From Lysobacter firmicutimachus (GTDB lineage Bacteria; Pseudomonadota; Gammaproteobacteria; Xanthomonadales; Xanthomonadaceae), in NCBI RefSeq assembly GCF_037027445.1, contig NZ_JBANDL010000002.1:2232001-2296000 (forward strand): a stretch of 64,000 nt of DNA, in the 5' to 3' direction. This document shows positions 56,778 to 64,000 of the stretch, one piece after another (within the stretch, counting starts at the first letter, position 1; each line of letters starts with the position of its first letter). The notes beneath the pieces were generated by a model, which made no database searches, was not told the DNA's origin, and saw only the letters and a list, made by a program, of their open reading frames with translations. A program made the position numbers and the translations under genes.

Positions 56778-59700
56778 ATGAGCGTTGCTGAGTTCAGCAT
56801 CCGGCGCCCGGTCACGATCATCATGGCCTTCGTGTCGATGTTCGTGATCGGCCTGATCGCGGCGGTGCGCCTGCCGCTGGAGGCCTTCCCGTCGATCTCG
56901 TTCCCGTTCCTGGTGGTGCAGATGCCGTACGCCGGCTCGACCCCGGAAGAGGTCGAGCGCACCTTGCTGCGGCCGACCGAGGACGCGCTGTCGACCATGA
57001 CCGGCATCAAGCGCATGCAGGGCGAGGCGCGCGCGGACAACGCCAGCGTGGTGATCGAATTCGCCGACTGGGACCGCGATGTCGCCATCGCGGCTTCGGA
57101 GGCGCGCGAACGCATCGACGCCATCCGCAGCGACCTGCCGGACGACCTGCAGCGCTACTTCGTGCTCAAGTTCTCCACCACCGACCAGCCGTTCCTGCGC
57201 GTCCGGCTGGCCAGCGACCACGACCTGTCCGGTTCCTACGAGCTGATCGACCGCGAGTTCAAGCGCCGCATCGAGCGTCTGCCGGGCGTGGCCAAGGTCG
57301 AGATCTCCGGCGTGTCGCCGAACGAGGTCGAGATCGCCATCGCGCCCGACCGCCTGACCGCGCACAACATCAGCCTCAACGAGCTGACCACGCGCCTGCA
57401 GACGGTCAATTTCTCGGTGTCGGCCGGCGAGATCGAGGACGGCGGCCGGCGCCTGCGGGTGCAGCCGATCGGCGAGATCACCGACCTGCAGCAGTTGCGC
57501 GACCTGGTGATCGGCACCAACGGCACCCGCCTGGGCGACATCGCCGAGGTCCGCTACAAGCCCAAGCGCATGGCCTACGGCCGGCGCCTGGACGGCCGCC
57601 CGGCGGTGGGCCTGGACATCTTCAAGGACCGCAACGCCAATCTGGTCGAAGTCTCGCGCCTGGCCCTGGCCGAGGTCGAGAAGGTCAAGTCCGAGTCGGC
57701 GCTGCGCGGGGTCCAGTTCAAGATCATCTCCAACGAGGGCGAGGAGGTCACCAGTTCGCTGCTGGAACTGGCCGAGGCCGGCGCGGTCGGCCTGGTGCTG
57801 TCGATGGCGGTGCTGTTCTTCTTCCTGCGCCATTGGCCGTCGACGCTGATGGTGACCCTGGCGATCCCGATCTGCTTCGTGATCACCCTGGGCTTCATGT
57901 ACTTCGTCGGCGTGACCCTCAACATCCTGACCATGATGGGCCTGCTGCTGGCGGTCGGCATGCTGGTCGACAACGCGGTGGTGGTGGTCGAGAGCATCTA
58001 CCAGGAGCGCGAGAAGATGCCGGACCAGCCGCGGCTGGCCTCGGTGATCGGCACCCGCCACGTCGCCATCGCCTTGTCGGCGGGCACGCTGTGCCACTGC
58101 ATCGTGTTCGTGCCGAACCTGTTCGGCGAGACCAACCAGATCAAGATCTTCATGTCGCAGCTGGCGATCACGATCTCGGTCTCGCTGCTGGCCTCGTGGC
58201 TGGTCGCGGTCAGCCTGATCCCGATGATCTCGGCGCGGTTGAAGACCCCGCCGACGATCAATCGCAGCACCGGCCTGATCCCCTACCTGCAGCGCAACTA
58301 CGCCGCGCTGCTGCGCTGGACCCTGGAGCACCGCGGCTGGAGCGTGCTCGGCATCATCCTGATCATCGCCGTCAGCATCGTGCCGATGACCCAGACCAAG
58401 TTCGACATGTTCGGCGGCGAAGGCGGCGACAGCGCCAACATCTACTACCAGTGGAAGGGCAGCTACACCAAGGAACAGATGTCGGACGAGGTCAAGCGGG
58501 TCGAGGACTACCTCGACGCCAACCGCAAGAAGTTCCACATCACCCAGGTGTACTCGTATTACAGCGAGGACGGCGACGCCAGCACGGTCATCACCTTCGA
58601 CAAGGAGCTGGTCAAGAAGACCAAGCCGATCACCGACCAGATCAGCAAGGGCCTGCCGAAGTCGGCGCGGGCCGGCATCGGGGTCGGCTTCGACGAGGAC
58701 CAGGGCCAGCAGAACCAGGTCCAGGTGCAGCTGGTGGGCGATTCCAGCGCCATGCTCGAACAGTTGGGGCAGGATATCGTGCCGATCCTGGCCCGCAGCC
58801 CGCGCTTCCGCGACGTGCGCATCGACGCCGGCGACCGCAACAACGAGCTGCGCATCCGGGTCGACCGCGAACGCGCCGCCGCGTTCGGCTTCAGCGCCGA
58901 CGAGGTGTCCAAGTTCGTTGGCCTGGCCTTGCGCGGCGCGACGCTGCGCGAGTTCCGCCGCGGCGACACCGAGGTCCAGGTGTGGGCGCGCTTCGCCGGC
59001 GCCGACCAGTTCAACACCGCCGAGATCGCCTCCTTCACCGTGCGCGCGCCGGACGGCCGCACCGTGCCGTTGCTGAGCATGGTCCAGGTCGAAGTGCGCC
59101 CGTCGGCGACCCAGATCAACCGGGTCAATCGCCAGACCACGCTGACCATCAAGTCCAATCTCGGCGACAAGGTCACCGTGCCGGAGGCGCGCAAGGAGAT
59201 GGAGGCGATCCTCAAGCGGATCGCGTTCCCGCCGGGCTACAGCTATTCCTTCGACGGCAGCGCGTTCCAGCGCGACGACGAGGCCAACCAGCAGATGCTG
59301 TTCAACCTGCTGATCGCCTTGATCATGATCTACGTGGTGATGGCGGCGGTGTTCGAGTCGCTGCTGTTCCCCTCGGCGATCATGAGCGGCGTGCTGTTCT
59401 CGGTGTTCGGCGTGTTCTGGCTGTTCTGGATCACCGGCACGACCTTCGGGATCATGTCCTTCATCGGCGTGCTGGTGCTGATGGGCGTGGTGGTCAACAA
59501 CGGCATCGTCATGATCGAGCACATCAACAACCTGCGCCGGCGCGGCTTGTCGCGCACCGAAGCGCTGGTCGAGGGCAGTCGCGAACGCCTGCGCCCGATC
59601 CTGATGACCATGGGCACGGCGATCCTGGCGATGGTGCCGATCGCGCTGTCGACCAAGACCAGCGGCGACATGCCGCCGTACTACCCGATGGCGCGCGCGA

Positions 59701-59867
59701 TCGCCGGCGGCCTGGCGTTCTCGACCGTGGTCAGCCTGCTGTTCCTGCCGACCATCTACGCCATCCTCGACGATCTGCGCGGCGGCACCGCCAAGCTGGT
59801 GCGGCGCGCGCGCGGCCTGCCGGCGCAGTCGGCGGATGCGGTGGAGCCGGCGGCACAGCACGCATGA
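56778..59867 (+). CDS. RND efflux permease (second pump)
   Basis: 1029 residues, standard length. N terminus MSVAEFSIRRPVTIIMAFVS, PxxRP signature, helix-4 Asp pair in GMLVDNAVVVVESIYQEREK region (one Asp, then Asn), and late helices with FIGVLVLMGVVVNNGIVMIE. The N replaces the second Asp of the canonical pair, so proton transfer may rest on the first Asp. Two tandem permeases with one adaptor recall MdtABC, where the two pumps form a heterotrimer; no TolC-type gene follows. Substrates unknown. Confidence 0.93.
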   Translation: MSVAEFSIRRPVTIIMAFVSMFVIGLIAAVRLPLEAFPSISFPFLVVQMPYAGSTPEEVERTLLRPTEDALSTMTGIKRMQGEARADNASVVIEFADWDRDVAIAASEARERIDAIRSDLPDDLQRYFVLKFSTTDQPFLRVRLASDHDLSGSYELIDREFKRRIERLPGVAKVEISGVSPNEVEIAIAPDRLTAHNISLNELTTRLQTVNFSVSAGEIEDGGRRLRVQPIGEITDLQQLRDLVIGTNGTRLGDIAEVRYKPKRMAYGRRLDGRPAVGLDIFKDRNANLVEVSRLALAEVEKVKSESALRGVQFKIISNEGEEVTSSLLELAEAGAVGLVLSMAVLFFFLRHWPSTLMVTLAIPICFVITLGFMYFVGVTLNILTMMGLLLAVGMLVDNAVVVVESIYQEREKMPDQPRLASVIGTRHVAIALSAGTLCHCIVFVPNLFGETNQIKIFMSQLAITISVSLLASWLVAVSLIPMISARLKTPPTINRSTGLIPYLQRNYAALLRWTLEHRGWSVLGIILIIAVSIVPMTQTKFDMFGGEGGDSANIYYQWKGSYTKEQMSDEVKRVEDYLDANRKKFHITQVYSYYSEDGDASTVITFDKELVKKTKPITDQISKGLPKSARAGIGVGFDEDQGQQNQVQVQLVGDSSAMLEQLGQDIVPILARSPRFRDVRIDAGDRNNELRIRVDRERAAAFGFSADEVSKFVGLALRGATLREFRRGDTEVQVWARFAGADQFNTAEIASFTVRAPDGRTVPLLSMVQVEVRPSATQINRVNRQTTLTIKSNLGDKVTVPEARKEMEAILKRIAFPPGYSYSFDGSAFQRDDEANQQMLFNLLIALIMIYVVMAAVFESLLFPSAIMSGVLFSVFGVFWLFWITGTTFGIMSFIGVLVLMGVVVNNGIVMIEHINNLRRRGLSRTEALVEGSRERLRPILMTMGTAILAMVPIALSTKTSGDMPPYYPMARAIAGGLAFSTVVSLLFLPTIYAILDDLRGGTAKLVRRARGLPAQSADAVEPAAQHA

Positions 59868-60323
59868 CGCGTTGACGCCGCCGCGGCGGCCGACCCGCGT
59901 GGGCGGCGCACGGACGATGGAACCGTGCGTCGCCGCTCCAGGGCGAATCATGCGCACCCGGATCGCGGCGGCAGCGGCCGCCGCCGCGCGGCTCGCCGGC
60001 TTCGGCCTTCGAGGGCGGGGCGACATCGTTCTGTGCGAGCGGGCAACGCGGTCCCGACCGCCGGCGCCTTGCCCTGCGGCCGATCCGCCGGGCCGGCATA
60101 CGGCTCCGACGATGCGTTCCGATCCGCGCCGGGGCGCGTCGGCGAACAGCCCCGCCGCCGTCCGTGCGGCGCATGCCTGCGCGCACGTTCCGCTTTCGAC
60201 GCGCATCACGGGCACGGGCTTCGCACTGCGTCCGCCCCGGCCATGCGGGCCGATCGCGCGGCCCAGCCACGCCGGGGCTTGGATTTCGTGGCAGGCTAGG
60301 CGCATTCCGCCGCCGGCACGCGC
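59868..60323. other. Spacer between the RND operon and exeA, no gene seen
   Basis: About 456 bases, very GC-rich. All open frames read as shadows with Arg/Ala-rich composition. No hairpin with a T tract was noticed. The exeA promoter should lie in it. Confidence 0.4.
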
Positions 60324-61979
60324 ATGTACCTGGATCATTACGGGCTCAAGGAGCCGCCGTTTTCGATCACGCCCGACCCGCGCTTCGTGTTCCTCAGCGA
60401 GCGTCATCGGGACGCGTTGGCGCACCTGTTGTTCGGCGTCGGCCAGGGCGGCGGCGGCGGCTTCGTCCTGCTGACCGGAGAGGTCGGCACCGGCAAGACC
60501 ACCCTGTGCCGCTTGCTGCTGGAGCAATTGCCCGACCACGCCCGCGCCGCGCTGGTGTTGAACCCGCGCCTGAGCCCGGTCGAACTGCTGGAGACCATCG
60601 GCGAAGAATTGCGCCTGGACCTGGCCGGCCGCCGCGGCAGCGTCAAGGCCCTGGTCGACGCGCTCAACGCGTATCTGCTCGACGCCTATGCGCGCGGCCT
60701 GCGCGTGGTGTTGATCGTCGACGAAGCGCAGAACCTGTCGGTGGAGGCCTTGGAGCAGGTACGCCTGCTGACCAACCTGGAAACCGACACCCAGAAGCTG
60801 CTGCAGATCGTGCTGATCGGCCAACCCGAGTTGCGCGACATGCTGGCGCGCCCGGACATGCGCCAACTGTCGCAGCGGATCACCGCGCGGTTCCATCTGA
60901 CCCCGCTGGATGCGCAGGAAACCGGCGCCTTGCTGCGCCATCGCTACCGCGTCGCCGGCGGCCAGCGGTTGCCGTTCACCGCCGCGGCGATCAAGCGCAT
61001 CCACGCCCATTCCGGCGGCGTGCCGCGGCTGATCAACGTGATTTCCGAGCGCGCGCTGCTCGGCGGCTACGCCCGCGACGACGCCACGGTGGGCGAGTCG
61101 CTGGTCGATCAGGCCGCGTATGAGGCGCTGGCGCCGGTTGCGCGCCGGCGCCGGTATGCGCGCGTCGCCCTGGTCGCGGCCGCTCTGGCCAGCGCAGTCG
61201 CGGCAGGCGCCTGGTGGTGGCGTGCATCCGCGCCTACCGCCGCCGCGACGGCGGCCACGCCCACATCGCGTGGCGCGGCCGATTCCCGTGTCGTCGCCGC
61301 ATCCGCGGTGTCGGCGGTGCAGGCGCCGGTGGCGCCCCCGGCGTCCTCAGCCGCGAGCGCAACCGCCATCGCAACGGGCGCGGTGCCGCGCCTGGACGCG
61401 GCGTCGGCGGCGCAGCGCATGAGCGAAGCGGGCGCCGACCCGACCGCGGCGTGGCAGCGTTTGCTCGATCTGTGGCAATTGCCTTCCGGGCCGCCGGCGG
61501 TCGAAGCGGCGGCCGCTTGCGCGCGCAGCGTCGCGCCGGGCCTGTACTGCCTGCGCGGCTACGCCCGCCTGGATGCGCTGGCCGCGCTGGGCCGGCCGGT
61601 GCTGCTGCGCCTGAACGCCGACGGCCGCAGCGCCTGGGCGCTGTTGCGCGGCGTCGACGCGGTCGATGCGCGGCTGTGGCTGCACGGCCGCGACGTCGAC
61701 CTCGACCGGATCGCGTTGCAGCGCCTGTGGAACGGCGAATACGCCGCGCTGTGGCGCGGGCCCGAAGGTCTGAGCGCGCCGCTGCCCCAGCCGTTGCAAG
61801 GCGCGCCGAAGGCGTGGTTGAACGCGCGCCTCGGCGTCGCCGACGCGGGCGCGGAGGACGTGCGCCGGTTCCAGGCCGCGCGCGGCCTGCGCAGCGATGG
61901 CGTGGTCGGTCCGGAAACGCTGTTCGCGCTGTCGGCCGAAGACGCCGCCGGGCCGCGCCTGCAACGGGTATTGGAGTAG
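60324..61979 (+). CDS. ExeA/GspA-type AAA ATPase with peptidoglycan-binding domain
   Basis: 551 residues. AAA module (about 1-265): MYLDHYGLKEPPFSITPDPR is the ExeA signature, Walker A LLTGEVGTGKTTLCR, Walker B VLIVDEAQNLS, sensor region LIGQPELRDMLA. Then a membrane helix (about 275-295, ARVALVAAALASAVAAGAWW), an Ala/Thr linker, and a C-terminal peptidoglycan-binding domain (about 495-545: DVRRFQAARGLRSDGVVGPETLFAL). ExeA and GspB help the type II secretin cross the peptidoglycan in Aeromonas and relatives. Its pair gspB follows after 3 bases. Confidence 0.93.
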   Translation: MYLDHYGLKEPPFSITPDPRFVFLSERHRDALAHLLFGVGQGGGGGFVLLTGEVGTGKTTLCRLLLEQLPDHARAALVLNPRLSPVELLETIGEELRLDLAGRRGSVKALVDALNAYLLDAYARGLRVVLIVDEAQNLSVEALEQVRLLTNLETDTQKLLQIVLIGQPELRDMLARPDMRQLSQRITARFHLTPLDAQETGALLRHRYRVAGGQRLPFTAAAIKRIHAHSGGVPRLINVISERALLGGYARDDATVGESLVDQAAYEALAPVARRRRYARVALVAAALASAVAAGAWWWRASAPTAAATAATPTSRGAADSRVVAASAVSAVQAPVAPPASSAASATAIATGAVPRLDAASAAQRMSEAGADPTAAWQRLLDLWQLPSGPPAVEAAAACARSVAPGLYCLRGYARLDALAALGRPVLLRLNADGRSAWALLRGVDAVDARLWLHGRDVDLDRIALQRLWNGEYAALWRGPEGLSAPLPQPLQGAPKAWLNARLGVADAGAEDVRRFQAARGLRSDGVVGPETLFALSAEDAAGPRLQRVLE

Positions 61980-61982
61980 ACG

Positions 61983-62921
61983 ATGTCGTTGATCCTGGAA
62001 GCCCTGCGCAAATCCGAGGCCGAGCGCCGCCGCGGCCAGACGCCGGATCTGCACGCGCCGTTGCCGCCGCTGCCGCCGCCGCTGCGGCGTTCGGCGGCGC
62101 CCTGGTTGTGGGGCGCCGGCGCGGCGGTCCTCGCCGCCGCGGTGGGGGTGTGGATGCTGCGCCCTGAATCCTTACCGCAGGGCCCGGCGGGCCCGGTTGC
62201 CGCCACGGCGGCCGATGCGGCCGCGCTGCCGAACGCTGCCGCGAACGTTGCGGAGCGGCGCGAACCGGTCGCTGCGACCGCAGCTCCTGCGCCTGGCGTT
62301 TCTGGGCCGGATGTCTCCGCCGTCGCAGGAGAACGCACGAGTGCTCCTTCGGTCACCGCCGGCGAGCGCGGTGGTGCGCCGGCTGCCGCGCTTTCGCCTC
62401 CGACCGGGACCGCGGCGAAGGCGACGACCGCGGAGCGGGTATCTGCGCCACCGACCGCCGCGGCCTCGTCGGCGGCCACGGCAGCCATCGGCACGAACGC
62501 GTCGGCGCCCGCGCCCGCCGCGCCGGTTGCCGCGGTTTCGTCGAACCTCGCTTCTGCTTCCAGCTCCGCCTCGCGCCCGCCATCCGCCGCGCCCGCGCAG
62601 ACCGCCGCCGCGGCGGCCGCGCTCGAACCGATGGCGGCACCCGAGCCCGTGCCGGTTCTGCCGCCGTCCGCCGCCAAGCCGGCAGGCGAGGGCGGGGCGA
62701 TGCGCCTGGCCGATCTTTCGCCGGAGGCGCGCAAGCAATTGCCGCCGCTCAAGCTCAGCATGCATATGTGGAACGACGAGCCGGCGCGGCGTTTCGTGAT
62801 CGTCGACGGTCAGCGGCTGGCCGAAGGCGACCGCATCGGCGAAGCGGTGCTGGTCGCGATTCGCCCCGATGGCGCGGTGCTGGATTGGAACGGCCGCCGC
62901 TTGCAGTTGTCGCTGCGCTGA
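61983..62921 (+). CDS. gspB: General secretion pathway protein GspB
   Basis: 312 residues. MSLILEALRKSEAERRRGQ is the GspB/ExeB N-terminal signature, then one membrane helix (about 38-55, APWLWGAGAAVLAAAVGVWM) and a long Ala/Pro/Thr linker. The C-terminal periplasmic domain is LPPLKLSMHMWNDEPARRF and VIVDGQRLAEGDRIGEAVLV. It pairs with ExeA to place the type II secretin. Start 3 bases after the exeA stop, so translation is linked. Confidence 0.92.
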   Translation: MSLILEALRKSEAERRRGQTPDLHAPLPPLPPPLRRSAAPWLWGAGAAVLAAAVGVWMLRPESLPQGPAGPVAATAADAAALPNAAANVAERREPVAATAAPAPGVSGPDVSAVAGERTSAPSVTAGERGGAPAAALSPPTGTAAKATTAERVSAPPTAAASSAATAAIGTNASAPAPAAPVAAVSSNLASASSSASRPPSAAPAQTAAAAAALEPMAAPEPVPVLPPSAAKPAGEGGAMRLADLSPEARKQLPPLKLSMHMWNDEPARRFVIVDGQRLAEGDRIGEAVLVAIRPDGAVLDWNGRRLQLSLR

Positions 62922-62937
62922 AGCGCGCTCGCTGTTT

Positions 62938-63090
62938 GTCGGAGCGGCGTGAGCCGCGACAGCCGGAGCGGTGACACACCGCGCCAGGATCCGAAGCCCT
63001 GTCGCGACCGAGTCGAAGCCCAATGATCAGGGGGGCGGCGTCTCCGCTTGCGCCCATCGCTCCGCTTGTCGCGGCTTACGCCGCTCCTGC
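62938..63090. repeat. Palindromic repeat pair of the REP-like family
   Basis: One copy near 62938-62960 (AGCGGCGTGAGCCGCGAC) and an inverted copy near 63068-63090 (GTCGCGGCTTACGCCGC) flank about 110 bases between gspB and the TraB-family gene. Same family as at 0.6-0.9 kb and 11.4-11.6 kb. Confidence 0.8.
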
Positions 63091-63111
63091 AAGCGCGGCG
63101 TCGCGTGCGCT

Positions 63112-64000
63112 TCAACCGACCAGCTTGGCCGCGATGCGGAAACCGGCCAGCCACACGCCGGCCATCGAACCCAGGTTGGTCAGCAGGAAATTCAGCACCA
63201 CCCGCGCGACCCGGTTGCGGTACCAGCCGCCCACCGTTTGCGCGTCGTCGCGCAGGGCGAGGAAATCGCCGTAGGCCGGCTTGCGCCGATGCACTTCGAC
63301 CAGCGCGCTCAACGCGCCGGTCGGCACGCCGGGGCGGAACGGCTTCAACGGCGCGACGATCGCCGCGGTGATCACGCTCAGCGGATGGCCGCCGGCGATC
63401 GCGCAGCCCAGCGCGGCCAGGCCGCCGGTGAACAGCACCCACTGCAACAGCAGCTCGGTGCCCATCTGCGCGCCGCCTTTCCAATAACCCCAGGCGATGC
63501 CGGCCAGGATCAGGGTGGTGATTGCGATCATCACCCACGGCACCTTGCTCTTGGTCTTGACCTGCTCGAGCGCGATGCGCTGCGCGACCGGGTCGCCCTG
63601 GTCCTCGCGCAGATGCTTGGCCAGGCCTTGCAGATGCCCTGCGCCGACCACCGCCAGCACCTCGCGCGACTCGCCCGCGGTCTCGCGCAGGCGCGCGGCC
63701 ATGTAGCGGTCGCGCTCGGCGATCACGGTGTCGTACAGCTCCGGGCTTTCCTTGGCGAACTCGCCGAAGCTGGACTCGAGCATGTCGCCCTGCTTGAGCT
63801 TTTCGATTTCGTCCTCGCCGACCTCGTCGGCGGCGAACAGGCTGGTGACCAGGCCGACGCCGAGCTTGCCGCGGCCGAAGAAGCCCAGCCGCTGCGAGGC
63901 GCGCTTGAAGGTCAGGCCGACCTCGCGGTCGATCAGATGCACCGGCAGCTCGCGCTGGCGCGCTTCCAGCACCGCGCGCTTGAGTTCGGCGCCGGGTTCG
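63112..64000 (-). CDS. TraB-family membrane protein (5' partial)
   Basis: The frame stays open to the right edge, so the N terminus lies outside; the visible part is about 295 residues. TraB/PrgY-like pattern: the end of the enzyme-like domain (ELPVHLIDREVGLTFKRA, VVGAGHLQGLAKHL) and four or so membrane segments (VPWVMIAITTLILAGIAWGYW, LLLQWVLFTGGLAALGCAIAG, GHPLSVITAAIVAPLKPF, and the C-terminal VARVVLNFLLTNLGSMAGVW). TraB proteins in enterococci degrade or block pheromone; in proteobacteria the role is not established. The GHLQG motif is a family mark. Confidence 0.85.
   Translation of the reverse strand, partial: EPGAELKRAVLEARQRELPVHLIDREVGLTFKRASQRLGFFGRGKLGVGLVTSLFAADEVGEDEIEKLKQGDMLESSFGEFAKESPELYDTVIAERDRYMAARLRETAGESREVLAVVGAGHLQGLAKHLREDQGDPVAQRIALEQVKTKSKVPWVMIAITTLILAGIAWGYWKGGAQMGTELLLQWVLFTGGLAALGCAIAGGHPLSVITAAIVAPLKPFRPGVPTGALSALVEVHRRKPAYGDFLALRDDAQTVGGWYRNRVARVVLNFLLTNLGSMAGVWLAGFRIAAKLVG

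Noticed and set aside
59868..60323. Short open frames in the spacer before exeA
   Set aside because: All are Arg/Ala-rich shadows without ribosome sites.
51861..61010. A minus-strand open frame of 3049 codons
   Set aside because: It is antisense to the RND operon and to exeA. Its composition is Arg/His/Gln/Asp-rich without domains, as expected from the reverse frame of GC-rich genes. The plus-strand genes have clear families.

Overview
This is a high-GC chromosomal window with single-copy housekeeping genes and genes typical of a gammaproteobacterium of the Xanthomonadaceae; it is most like Lysobacter. The grounds are the serC-pheA-hisC-aroA order, an XVIPCD-type effector, ExeA/GspB-type secretion proteins, a transmembrane repetitive protein of the kind annotated in Xanthomonadaceae, and intergenic palindromes built on AGCGGCGYAAGCCGC. 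The assignment comes from family knowledge, not from a search.

Layout. 1-11.4 kb: an FHA protein cut by the window edge, the msrPQ periplasmic methionine sulfoxide repair pair, the translationally coupled serC-pheA-hisC-aroA amino-acid operon, two adjacent TonB-like proteins, serS and a small membrane protein. 11.4-13.8 kb: repeats, azoR with a divergent LysR regulator, and tRNA-Ser(TGA). 13.8-20 kb: an accessory block, visibly AT-richer in parts, that starts right after the tRNA. It holds two small novel proteins, a VOC protein, an unrecognised 298-residue protein, a cholera/pertussis-type ADP-ribosyltransferase, and a type IV secretion effector (HExxH metallopeptidase domain, XVIPCD, Gln-rich tail) coupled to a lipoprotein that is probably its immunity protein. 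The effector gene is interrupted by one in-frame amber codon.

20-24.4 kb: hypothetical genes, a histidine phosphatase, and a TetR regulator and an NADP-dependent oxidoreductase that share an identical palindromic operator. 24.4-35.5 kb: a low-oxygen/redox cluster with three universal stress proteins, the cydP-cydA-cydB-cydX-ybgE cytochrome bd operon, a shortened ribonucleotide-reductase-like protein, a Crp/Fnr regulator without FNR-type iron-sulfur cysteines, a PAS-GAF hybrid kinase with an OmpR-type regulator, and five FNR/ANR-type TTGAT-N4-ATCAA boxes or near matches.

35.5-42.2 kb: a LysE exporter and LysR regulator, an AraC regulator and SDR, a PEP-mutase-like enzyme, an M28 peptidase and a NarL-type regulator. 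42.2-51.7 kb: RNase E with a strong terminator and long leader, divergent rluC, a TonB-like lipoprotein, phhB, nfuA, the repetitive membrane protein and two c-type cytochromes. 51.8-64 kb: an RND adaptor with two tandem RND permeases, an ExeA-GspB pair, more palindromes, and a TraB-family protein cut by the right edge.

The most unusual part is 14-19.6 kb, which reads as a toxin/effector island next to a tRNA gene.
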